Assembly: GCA_035531675.1 (NCBI GenBank)
Contig: DATKSL010000014.1
Span: 1 to 64,000, forward strand
Source of the DNA: JAJPIG01 sp035531675
Lineage (GTDB): Bacteria; Desulfobacterota; Binatia; Binatales; Binataceae
Length of the DNA: 64,000 nucleotides
Direction of reading: 5' to 3'
In this document: positions 8,383 through 17,217 of the stretch, piece after piece
How the letters are laid out: each line of letters starts with the position of its first letter
Numbering within the stretch: position 1 is the stretch's first letter
Position numbers and translations under genes: made by a program
The notes under the pieces: model-generated
Told to the model about the DNA's origin: nothing
The model's input: only the letters and a program-made list of their open reading frames with translations
Databases searched by the model: none

Positions 8383-9735
8383 TCAGCTCCGCAGACCGCT
8401 CGCCTGCGGGCGCGCGTCGACCAGCCGCTTGGCCTTGAGTTCGTAGCGCGGCAGGCTGCCCTGCGGCATCAGTTCGAGATTGAAGCGCAAGCCTTCGTGC
8501 GAGCCGGCGAGATCCTTGCCAAGCAGCTCGCGCAACCCCTCCCATGCGCCCTGATGATCGGGCTTGAGCTCGACCCGGACCGTGATCTCGTCGCGAATAT
8601 TGTTTTCATCGTGCCAGACATAAATCTGGAACTCGTCGATCGAATCGTACTCGCGGATGATCGATTCGACCGCGCGCGGATAGACGTTGGTGCCGCGAAT
8701 CAGCTTCATGTCGTCCCAGCGGCCGCGGATGCCGCCGTCGTAGATATCGCTGTTGCGCCCGCATTTGCAGGTGCTGTGCGGCACCCGCATCACGATGTCG
8801 CCGCTGCGATAGCGCATTAACGGAATAAAGCCGCGCCCGAAGGAGGTCACCACCCGCTCGCCGAGCTCGCCGTAGCCGACCGGCTCGCCCGAGGCGGGAT
8901 TTATTACTTCCTCGAGCAGGTGATCCTCGATGATATGGGTGCCGCCCGGCTGCTCGGCGCACTCGAAGGTGAAGATGGTGCCGATTTCGGTCATCCCGGC
9001 GGTATCGCCGCACTTGGCGCCCCAGCCATGCTCGAGCTGGCGTTTCATCGCCGGTATCGAGCCGGCCGGCTCGCCCGAAACGATCACCCGCGCGACCTTG
9101 CTCTTGGAGAGATCGATACCCATCTCGACCGCCTCCTGCCACAGCCGCAGGGCGTAGGTCGGGGTGGAATAGATCGTGGTCACGCCGAGCTCGAGGATCT
9201 GCTGGATACGCCGCTCGGTGGTCTGCGCGCCGCCGGGCACCACCAGCGCGCCGATTTTCTCGCACGCATAATGCGCGCCCCAGAAGCCGATGAACGAGCC
9301 GTAGCCGAAGGCGAAGTAGACCACGTCGTCGGGACGCACGCCGAAGGCCCACGAGCCGTAGGACCACATCTCGGAAATCCACTCCCAGTCCTTGGTGCTG
9401 TCGAGCGCGCGCAGCGGCTGGCGGCCGGTCGAGCCGGAGGTCAGATGGTAGCGGATCGCGTTGCGCGGCTCAGTCGCGATCAGATCGCCCCACAGCGGCT
9501 TCTCGGCCTGGGCGGTGACCCAGTCATCGCGATTCATGGTCGGGATGCGGCGCACGTCGTCGAGCGACTTGAGCTGATCGGGATGGAAGCCGGCGGCGTC
9601 GAAGCGGCGGCGATGGAACGGCGCCTTGGCATAGGCCCATTCGCTGAGCCGCCGCAGCTTGAGCAGTTGCAGCCGCTTGAGATCCTCGCGCGGCATGGTC
9701 TCGTTCTTGGGGTTCCAGTATGGACTGTCGATCAT
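8383..9735 (-). CDS. Aryl-CoA ligase, phenylacetate-CoA ligase (PaaK) superfamily
   Basis: 450 residues, close to the usual 430-450 of PaaK-type adenylate-forming enzymes. The phosphate-binding loop is YHLTSGSTGRQP (about 97-108). GDTAGMTEIG fits the adenine-binding region. YRSGDIV precedes a CKCG cysteine pair typical of the family, and the C-terminal lid contains RGTNVYPR. It would activate an aromatic acid to its CoA thioester using ATP. Neighbours encoding an acyl-CoA-acting monooxygenase/reductase fusion suggest 2-aminobenzoate or salicylate as substrate, though phenylacetate-type acids cannot be excluded. It lies between the RidA-family gene (9-base gap) and the small protein gene. Confidence 0.88.
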   Translation of the reverse strand: MIDSPYWNPKNETMPREDLKRLQLLKLRRLSEWAYAKAPFHRRRFDAAGFHPDQLKSLDDVRRIPTMNRDDWVTAQAEKPLWGDLIATEPRNAIRYHLTSGSTGRQPLRALDSTKDWEWISEMWSYGSWAFGVRPDDVVYFAFGYGSFIGFWGAHYACEKIGALVVPGGAQTTERRIQQILELGVTTIYSTPTYALRLWQEAVEMGIDLSKSKVARVIVSGEPAGSIPAMKRQLEHGWGAKCGDTAGMTEIGTIFTFECAEQPGGTHIIEDHLLEEVINPASGEPVGYGELGERVVTSFGRGFIPLMRYRSGDIVMRVPHSTCKCGRNSDIYDGGIRGRWDDMKLIRGTNVYPRAVESIIREYDSIDEFQIYVWHDENNIRDEITVRVELKPDHQGAWEGLRELLGKDLAGSHEGLRFNLELMPQGSLPRYELKAKRLVDARPQASGLRS

Positions 9736-9744
9736 GGCACTCCG

Positions 9745-10152
9745 TCACTTGTCAGCGATCACGGCGATTCCTTCGATCTCGACCAACGCGTCGTCCTGAA
9801 AAAATCCGCCCACCTCGAACAGCGCCATCGCCGGATAGTAGCCGCCAAAGTAGCTGCGGAAGACGCGGCCGATATCCTTCAGCCGGCCGAGGTAATCCTG
9901 GCGGCTGGCAACGAAGATCGTCAGCTTGACGATATCGGTCACGGCGCCGCCGCCCGCCTCCGCGACCGCCTTCAGATTGCGCATCACCTGCTCGAACTGC
10001 GCGACTAGGTCGCCCGGCGCGACGATCTTGCCGTCGGCGCCGCTCGCGTCCTGTCCGGCCATGAACAGGGTGCGGCCGCCGTTGACCAAAATTCCATGGT
10101 TGAAGCCGCGCGGCGGCGGCAGGCTGGGCGGATTGATCAGTTGCTTTTCCAC
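9745..10152 (-). CDS. RidA (YjgF/YER057c/UK114) family protein
   Basis: 135 residues from the GTG at 10152, which has GAGGA just upstream and does not overlap the preceding gene; the longer open frame would run into that gene. The body shows the family pattern: GRTLFMAGQ, then an FEQVMRNLKAVAEAGGG helix, VKLTIFV and the C-terminal ALVEIEGIAV strand. RidA enzymes hydrolyse enamine/imine intermediates, and related proteins act as 2-aminomuconate deaminases. Its place in an operon with a 2-aminobenzoyl-CoA-type monooxygenase/reductase suggests removal of the amino group as ammonia after dearomatisation. That role is inferred. Confidence 0.88.
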   Translation of the reverse strand: MEKQLINPPSLPPPRGFNHGILVNGGRTLFMAGQDASGADGKIVAPGDLVAQFEQVMRNLKAVAEAGGGAVTDIVKLTIFVASRQDYLGRLKDIGRVFRSYFGGYYPAMALFEVGGFFQDDALVEIEGIAVIADK

Positions 10153-10174
10153 TTGGTCCTCGCAGCCGGCGCGG

Positions 10175-10966
10175 TCAGCGGCCGACGAATTTCGGCGGCT
10201 GCTTGTTGGTGAACGCCTCGTAAAAAATTCTGAAATCCTCACCCCGCATCAGCAGCGCCTGGGCCTGGGCCTCGTTCTCGATGGCCGAGGCGATATCCAT
10301 GTTGAGCTCGTTGTTGACCAACTGCTTGGTGACTCCCAGCGCCATCGAGGGACCTTCGGCGAGCCGGCGCGCCCACTGCCTGGCGGCGGTCATCAGCTCG
10401 CCGGCCGGCACCACCCGGTTGGCGATTCCATAGCGCTCGGCGGTCGCCGCGTCGATCGTATCGCCGAAGAACAGCAGCTCCAGCGTGCGGCCCATCCCGA
10501 CCATCTTCGGCAGCAGGTAGGCGGCGCCCATGTCCGCGCCGGCCAACCCCACCTTGGTGAACAGAAAGGCGAAACGCGCCTTGTCGGAGAGAATGCGGAG
10601 GTCGGCACCGAGCGCGATCACCGCACCGGCGCCCGCCGCCATGCCGTTGACGGCGGCGATAATCGGTTTGTTGAGCGCCCGCATGTTGCGCACCACGGCG
10701 CCGGTCATGCGGGTGAAATCGAGATGGGCGCGGGCGTCGAACTTTAGCAGCGGCGCGATGATCTCCTCGACGTCGCCGCCCGAGCAGAAGGCGCGATCCT
10801 TGCCGGTGATAATCACCGCCTTGACCGCATCGTCGCGCTGCAGCGCGGCAAACAGATCGCGCAGTTGCCCGTAGATCTCGAAAGTCAGCGCGTTGAGCAC
10901 GTCGGGACGGTTGAGCGTGATAGTCGCGACGCCGCCGTCAATCTCGTATAGAAAATCGTAGCCCAT
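10175..10966 (-). CDS. Enoyl-CoA hydratase/isomerase family protein
   Basis: 263 residues, the usual crotonase length. Oxyanion-hole segments are AFCSGGD (about 60-66) and NGMAAGAGA (about 108-116). The segment FLFTKVGLAGADMGAAYLLP replaces the classical stretch that carries the two hydratase glutamates: the first position appears to be Lys and an Asp lies near the second. Hydration of a plain enoyl-CoA is therefore not assured, and an isomerase, ring-opening or hydrolase reaction is possible. It starts 27 bases after the SDR gene ends, in the same operon, and fits a step on the ring-derived CoA thioester. Confidence 0.88.
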   Translation of the reverse strand: MGYDFLYEIDGGVATITLNRPDVLNALTFEIYGQLRDLFAALQRDDAVKAVIITGKDRAFCSGGDVEEIIAPLLKFDARAHLDFTRMTGAVVRNMRALNKPIIAAVNGMAAGAGAVIALGADLRILSDKARFAFLFTKVGLAGADMGAAYLLPKMVGMGRTLELLFFGDTIDAATAERYGIANRVVPAGELMTAARQWARRLAEGPSMALGVTKQLVNNELNMDIASAIENEAQAQALLMRGEDFRIFYEAFTNKQPPKFVGR

Positions 10967-10993
10967 CGATACTCCTTGCCCGCCGCTCCGCGC

Positions 10994-11771
<778 letters not shown>

Positions 11772-11782
<11 letters not shown>

Positions 11783-13967
11783 TCGATCCCAGACCCGAGC
11801 CGATTATCCGATAATGAGCATTGAGGCGCGGCGGCTCCATCAGGCACAGGTCGGCGCGTCCCGCAGCCACGATATTGTTGACCTGGTCGGTGCTGGTGAT
11901 ATCGCCGCTGGTGAGCGTAGCGACCTGGGCCTCGTTGCGAATCTGATCGCTGAACGACGTCAGGAAGTACGGACCGTACACGGGCTGCGATTCGAGCGTG
12001 GTCTGGCCGGCCAGCACGTCGAACAGATCGACCCCGCGCTCCTTCATCGCCCGTACGATCGCGACCGTGTCCTCGGGCTGCAGGCCGCCCTTGACCCAGT
12101 CGGTGGCGGACAGCGCGACGCACAGCGGCTTGGTTTCCGGCCAGACGGCGCGCACCGCGTCGAGAATCTCCAATGGATAGCGCAGCCGGTTTTCGAGCGC
12201 GCCGCCGTAGTTGTCGCGCCGGCGATTGGTCAGCGGCGACAGAAAACTCGCCGCCAGGTAGCCATGCGCGAAGTACAGCTCGAGCAAATCGAAGCCGGCC
12301 TCGTCGGCCATCTGCGCCGCGCGCCCGAATTGATCGCGCACCCGCTCCATGTCGGCGCGGTCCATCTCGCGCGGCACCGGACCATCGGGGAGAAACGGGA
12401 TCGGCGAGGCCGACAGCAGCGGCCATCGGCCCTCGCGCAGCGGCAGGTCGAGCCCGACGTTGCGCGGCCGCGTCGCGCCGCGGCGTCCGGCATGGCCGAG
12501 CCGGGCGGCGATTCGGGTCTGCTGATCGTGCGCCATCTTCACCAGCCGCGACCACATCGCCGCATGCTCGGGACGATAGAGCCCCGAGCATCCCGGCGTG
12601 ATACGGGCTTCGGGAGCGATCGCCAGCAGGTCGGTGAAGACGAGCGCGGCGCCGCCCTGGGTAAGGTCCCGGAGTTCGGCGGTGTAGGCCTCATCGGGAA
12701 CTCCATCGCGCGCCGTGTAGGCGGTGGCGGCGGGGGCGGCGACCCGGTTGTGCAACGTCAGGCCGCGCAGATGGAGCGGCGCCAGCATCGGCGGCGGCGC
12801 GACGATTCGCAGGTTGGGGGTCTGGGTACCGCTGGTGACGGCGTAAAACCAGCGGTCCATCGCGTCGACGAAGGAGGAATCGCGCCGGCGCAGCTCGTCG
12901 TAAGAGATTCGTCCGCTGCGGGTCAGCAGGTAGTAGACGAACTGCATCGGCTCGAAGGCTTCGTACCGGGTGGTGGTTTCGAAGTAGCGATTACTTTCGG
13001 CCGCGGCACGCTGGATACCGTCGATCATCGGACGGCGCTCGAGCTCGTAATCGTTCAGCGCCGCCTCGACGTTCTCGCCATAACGCTCGAAGGCGTTGGA
13101 GAGCGCGATCGCATCCTCCATCGCCATCTTGGTGCCCGAGCCGACGGTGAAGTCCGCGGTATGGGCCGCGTCGCCGATCAGCACCATGTTCTGGTAGCGC
13201 AAAGTCCGGTTGCTGATGGTCGTGAACAGCAGCCACTCGGACTTGTTGGCCAGCAACGGTTCGCCGTTCAGATCCTCGGCGAAGACCCGCTCGCAGTAGG
13301 CGACGGTCTCGGCTTCGCTGGCATGGTCGAGGCCGGCGCGGCGCCAGGTCTCGGGATCGCACTGCACGATGAAGGTGCTGGCCAGTCCGTCGTTGGGATA
13401 GATATGCGCCTGGAACAGGCCGTGCTCGTTGCGGCGGAAGGAAAAGGTGAAGGCGTCGAAAACCTTGTGCGTGCCGAGCCATGTGAAGCGGCTGTTGCCC
13501 ATCACGACGGTGGGCTGGAACTCGTCGGCCCAGGTGCGGCGCACGATACTGTTGAGGCCGTCGGCCGCGATTACCAGGTCGTAGCCCTTGAGCTCGGCGA
13601 CGTCGCGCACTTCGGTCAGGAACTTGAGCTTGACGCCCAGCTCGCGGCATCGCTCCTGCAGCACCATCAGCAGGATTTTGCGCGAAATGCCGGCGAAGAC
13701 GTTGCCGCCGCAGCGCACGGTTTCGCCGCGGTAGCGCACCTCGATCGTGTCCCAGACCACGAACTTGTTGGTGATATCGCGATAGCTCGGGTAATCAGCC
13801 TCGCGAAACGACGACAGGGTGCGGTCCGAAAAGACCACCCCCCAGCCGTAGGTCGCATCGTGCGGATTGCGCTCGATGATCGAGATATCCCAGTCGGGAT
13901 GGGTCTTCTTGATGAGCGAGCCGCTGTACAGCCCGCCCGGTCCGCCGCCGAGGATAAGAATCTTCAC
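11772..13967 (-). CDS. Flavin monooxygenase / old-yellow-enzyme fusion (2-aminobenzoyl-CoA or salicylyl-CoA monooxygenase/reductase type)
   Basis: 731 residues in two parts. Residues 1-380 are a PHBH-fold FAD monooxygenase: GGGPGG (7-12) for FAD, AADGLNS (about 134-140) and GDAAHT (265-270). Residues 395-731 are an old-yellow-enzyme FMN domain, with LGHAGRRG and the family segments AHGYLAASFLSP and YGGALENRLRYP. This fusion is characteristic of 2-aminobenzoyl-CoA monooxygenase/reductase and salicylyl-CoA 5-hydroxylase, which hydroxylate and then reduce the aromatic ring of a CoA thioester. It is the first gene of a run extending to the hydrolase at 7221. Choice between amino- and hydroxybenzoyl-CoA is not possible from sequence alone; the RidA gene favours the amino substrate. 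Confidence 0.9.
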
Positions 13968-14018
13968 CGTTGAGTTGGGCCGCCCTTCATGGTTGGGTAT
14001 CGCCTCCGCAATCCGAAA

Positions 14019-14867
14019 TTATAGCGCGGCACAGACTTCGGCCAACCGCTCGAGCTGGCTCGGCTCGGCGCTGGTCGGCAGCAACACCAACTCGCCGCAG
14101 CCCGCCTCTTCGTAGCCTCTGATGTACTGGATAACGCTCTGGGTGGTGGCCAGCAGGCCGGCCGCGATCTTGTCCGCGAACGGCCCGGTGAAGGCGTAAT
14201 AGTCTTTCAGGTATTGCGCCCCCCGTTCGGCCGCACCCTCGCCGAGCGCGAAATAGCCCTGCCCCCAAAGCTGCGGCAGTCCGGGCCGGCCGGCATCGCG
14301 CCACGCGGCGCGCGCCCGATCGGCGGCGCGGCCGAAGGCGCGCGGCGGGCCGCCGCCGTGGACGTAGCCGTCGGCGTAGCGGGCGACGCGAAGATAGGCC
14401 TGATCGCTCAGGCCGCCGACCAGGATTTCCGGGCCGCCGGCGCGCACCGGCTTGGGACCGATCGTGCCGCTCTCCCATAGATTGCGCATCGTGGCGAGCT
14501 GCTCGGTCAGAATCCGGCCGCGATGGCGGTATTCGACCTTGGCGGCCTGGTAATCATCCTCGCGCGCGCCGACCGCCAGGCCCAGCACCAGCCGTCCGCC
14601 CGAAAGCGCATCGACGGTCGCCGCGGTCTTGGCCAGGGTCGCGGTATTGCGCAGCGGTCCGACCACAATCGTGGTCGCCAGCCGCACCCGTTTGGTCACC
14701 GCCGCGGCCGCGGCCAGCGAGGTCAGCGCCTCGTACGAATCGTAGACATAGCGATCGATAACCGCGAGGCTGGTGAAGGGCCCCTCGTCAGCCCGGCGCG
14801 CCCAATCGATAATCGTGCGGCCGTCGGTGCCCGGCACTCCGCTTGGTAATCCTATTCCAACCCGCAT
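14019..14867 (-). CDS. LLM-class flavin/F420-dependent oxidoreductase
   Basis: 282 residues. An open frame continues far upstream, but the domain begins at MRVGIGLPSG, whose ATG ends at 14867. The bacterial-luciferase-like TIM barrel shows RVRLATTIVVGPLRN (about 72-86), LSGGRLVLGLAVGAR (about 100-114) and ILVGGLSDQAYLRVARYADGY, all usual in F420-dependent LLM enzymes. It lies 51 bases upstream of the monooxygenase/reductase fusion in the same orientation and may be first in that transcript. Reduction or oxidation of a pathway intermediate with F420 or FMN is plausible. The cofC gene later in this window supports F420 use. Confidence 0.85.
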   Translation of the reverse strand: MRVGIGLPSGVPGTDGRTIIDWARRADEGPFTSLAVIDRYVYDSYEALTSLAAAAAVTKRVRLATTIVVGPLRNTATLAKTAATVDALSGGRLVLGLAVGAREDDYQAAKVEYRHRGRILTEQLATMRNLWESGTIGPKPVRAGGPEILVGGLSDQAYLRVARYADGYVHGGGPPRAFGRAADRARAAWRDAGRPGLPQLWGQGYFALGEGAAERGAQYLKDYYAFTGPFADKIAAGLLATTQSVIQYIRGYEEAGCGELVLLPTSAEPSQLERLAEVCAAL

Positions 14868-15122
14868 CTGTTTCCCGATCTTCCTTTCATAGCCGGTATC
14901 GAAACGCGCCGGTGGCGCCTTGAGTGATCGAGAGTATCGGGTTTCTGGCGAGATTTCGATTGTCAAGTGAAGGTCGATGAAAATCGGCCTGTTTTCGCGG
15001 GAAACTCGGATACGGGATAGCAAACCAGCCGCGTCTAGGTTACAAGTTTGGTCCAGCACATTGGCGCAGGAATCACCGGGACGATTGGAACGGGAGAAGG
15101 GGGCGGACGACTCGCGAAGCCG

Positions 15123-16010
15123 ATGAGCGCTACGCTGACACATTCGAAGATTGGCGCGGTGCCGCTGGAACGGGCCGACGACGTTCAGTACCGGGAGTGC
15201 AAGATTCTGCTCAAGGCGGGGCTTTTCGCCAAGCCTTCGTCCTTTCACAAATTCTGGAAGACGGTCCACCGCACCGCCAAGAAGCTCGGCATCGCGATGA
15301 CCCGGCCGGAGAAGCCGGTGGCGCTTCATCTGCGCGAAGTGGTGTTCCTCGACACTCCCAAGTTTCGCCTCTACAACAACCACTTCATCCTGCGCAAGCG
15401 GACTTTCTATCGCCACGGCCGGCCCGAACCTAATTTCGAGCTGACCCTGAAGCTGCGCAGTCCCGATCGTAATATCGCCGCCGCAGTCGACGTCCGGCCG
15501 CTGCTGCCGTGCGTCAACATCGTGAAGTTCAAGGAGGAGTTGCTGCCGCTGTCGGACAAACTCGGCGGTTTGCGCACCATCTATTCCCATGGCTGCGAAC
15601 TCGACACTCCGAACCTGGTCCTGACCCAGCGCTTCGAGACTATCTGCCAGGTCTTCCCGGCCCTGATGAAAGCCGGGGCCAAGGCCGAGACCCGGCTGAA
15701 CGAGGTAAACGAGATGATCGTGGACGAGACCCTGGCGAATCTCGGGATGCTCGAGTTCGACTCGAAGACCATCGCCAAGGCGAATATCGCCATCTGGCGC
15801 AACCACCATACCAGGGCCGATCTGATCGGCGAGTTCAGTTTCCAGATGAAATTCGAACGGCTCGAAGAGCTGCGCCGCAAGCCGCGTGAACGCTCCGAGG
15901 AATTCTTCCGGCAATTGCAGGTCAACGCCGAAGAATGGATCCAGCTCGGCACCACCAAGACCTCGCTGATTTATCGGCTCGGCAAGGTTCCAGTCGTCAA
16001 CCATGAGTGA
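15123..16010 (+). CDS. CYTH/triphosphate-tunnel-like protein (tentative)
   Basis: 295 residues from the ATG at 15123; an in-frame start at 15048 exists but the Shine-Dalgarno is weak for both. The N-terminal half resembles a tunnel-fold adenylate cyclase/triphosphatase: YRECKILLKAG, then FLDTPKFRLYNNHFILRKR, then NFELTLKLRSPD, in the order of the CYTH strands with alternating acidic and basic residues. A helical C-terminal part (about 190-295) follows. The classic ExExK motif is not exact. Its stop overlaps the start of the first CHR gene by 8 bases, so they are translationally coupled. Polyphosphate or triphosphate binding is a guess from fold character. Confidence 0.5.
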   Translation: MSATLTHSKIGAVPLERADDVQYRECKILLKAGLFAKPSSFHKFWKTVHRTAKKLGIAMTRPEKPVALHLREVVFLDTPKFRLYNNHFILRKRTFYRHGRPEPNFELTLKLRSPDRNIAAAVDVRPLLPCVNIVKFKEELLPLSDKLGGLRTIYSHGCELDTPNLVLTQRFETICQVFPALMKAGAKAETRLNEVNEMIVDETLANLGMLEFDSKTIAKANIAIWRNHHTRADLIGEFSFQMKFERLEELRRKPRERSEEFFRQLQVNAEEWIQLGTTKTSLIYRLGKVPVVNHE

Positions 16011-16644
16011 GCCAGTCACGACGGACGTCGCCGCGGCCAAGCCCGCGCGCCCGAGTCTCGGCCGCATCTTCAAGATCTTTCTGATGGCCGGCGGAATCAG
16101 TTTCGGCGGCGGCGTGGTCGCCTACCTGCGCGAGTACCTGGTGCGCGGCGAGGGCTGGCTAAACGATGACGAATTCCTCGACGCGCTCGAGATCAGCCAG
16201 ACCCTGCCCGGCCTCAACTCGGTCAACCTGAGCGTGGTGGTCGGCGATCGGATGCGCGGGATCGTGGGCGCCGCGGTAGCGGTGGCCGGCATGCTGCTGC
16301 CCGGGATGTTCGTCGTGATGACGCTGGGCGTGCTGTGGGAGCAGCAGCATCAGAATCCCATGGTCAAGCACTTCCTGATCGGCGTCGCCGTGGCGGCGGT
16401 CGGCTTGCTCGCCACCGTCACCGTCCAGCTCGGCCATCGCCAGTTCACCCACTGGCTCGATTTGAGCCTGCTGATGATCACCTTCGCCGCCGTCTCGGTC
16501 TTCCACGTCTCACTGGTCGTGGTGCTGTTCACCATCGGACCGGTGGCGGTATGGATTTACCGGCCCGGCAGCCATCATGGCGAGCGCGAGGTCAAGCTGC
16601 CCCACCCCCATTTCCATCGGCGTCACGAGTTGTTGCGCAACTGA
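16003..16644 (+). CDS. Short CHR-family (chromate) transporter subunit 1
   Basis: 213 residues with about five to six hydrophobic helices, a basic N-terminal segment and a His/Arg-rich C-terminal tail. The family motif SFGGGVVAYLREYL (about 33-46) is followed by QTLPGLNSVNL, which replaces the usual PGP segment. Half-length CHR proteins work as heteromeric pairs, and a second half follows 13 bases downstream. CHR transporters export chromate or related oxyanions, but many homologues have untested substrates. It overlaps the CYTH-like gene by 8 bases. Confidence 0.85.
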   Translation: MSEPVTTDVAAAKPARPSLGRIFKIFLMAGGISFGGGVVAYLREYLVRGEGWLNDDEFLDALEISQTLPGLNSVNLSVVVGDRMRGIVGAAVAVAGMLLPGMFVVMTLGVLWEQQHQNPMVKHFLIGVAVAAVGLLATVTVQLGHRQFTHWLDLSLLMITFAAVSVFHVSLVVVLFTIGPVAVWIYRPGSHHGEREVKLPHPHFHRRHELLRN

Positions 16645-16657
16645 TCGGCGGCGGACG

Positions 16658-17182
16658 ATGAAACTGCTCAATCTGTTCGGGGTCTTCGCGCTGCTCGGGC
16701 TGCTGGCGGTGGGTGGCGGCACGGCGGTACTGCCCGAGATGCGGCACATGACCGTCGACCATTTCCACTGGATCACCGACAATCAGTTCCGCTCGATCTA
16801 CAGCATCGGCCAGGTCGCCCCGGGACCGAACATGATGATGGTGATGTTGATCGGGTACAAGCTCGCCGGCTTCGCCGGCGCGATGGTGGTGGGGATCGGC
16901 TTCTTCCTGCCCGATTGCATCCTGACCCTGTTTGCCAACCGGCTGTGGGTCCATTTCGAGGCGTCGCCCTGGCGCCGGGCGATTCAGCGCGGGATGGCGC
17001 CGGTAGCAATCGGGTTGATGCTGGCCGGCACGACGGCGATCGCCAAGCTCGCGATCTTCAACCTGGTGGGCGCGGCGATCGCGCTTACGGTTTTCGCGAT
17101 GCTGCTGTGGCGCCACGTCAATCCGGCGCTGGTGATCGGCGCCGGCGGACTCATCTATCTGTTGTCGGTCGGACTCCTCTGA
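16658..17182 (+). CDS. Short CHR-family (chromate) transporter subunit 2
   Basis: 174 residues from the ATG at 16658, 13 bases after the first CHR gene. An upstream ATG at 16577 would overlap that gene and add a non-membrane stretch, so it is not used. LAVGGGTAVLPEM (about 16-28) and VAPGPNMMM (about 54-62) are the CHR signature segments, here with the intact PGP. About five helices follow. It should assemble with subunit 1 as a heteromeric inner-membrane anion transporter. It is convergent with the kinase/GNAT fusion gene across 35 bases that contain no obvious terminator. Confidence 0.88.
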   Translation: MKLLNLFGVFALLGLLAVGGGTAVLPEMRHMTVDHFHWITDNQFRSIYSIGQVAPGPNMMMVMLIGYKLAGFAGAMVVGIGFFLPDCILTLFANRLWVHFEASPWRRAIQRGMAPVAIGLMLAGTTAIAKLAIFNLVGAAIALTVFAMLLWRHVNPALVIGAGGLIYLLSVGLL

Positions 17183-17217
17183 TAGGTCGACTCAAGGCCC
17201 GAAGCTGCCCCGAGCCG

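Noticed and set aside
14868..16073. A 684-residue minus-strand frame extending the LLM gene upstream
   Set aside because: The extension is antisense to the CYTH-like gene, has no LLM homology and lacks a start signal; the domain begins at 14867.
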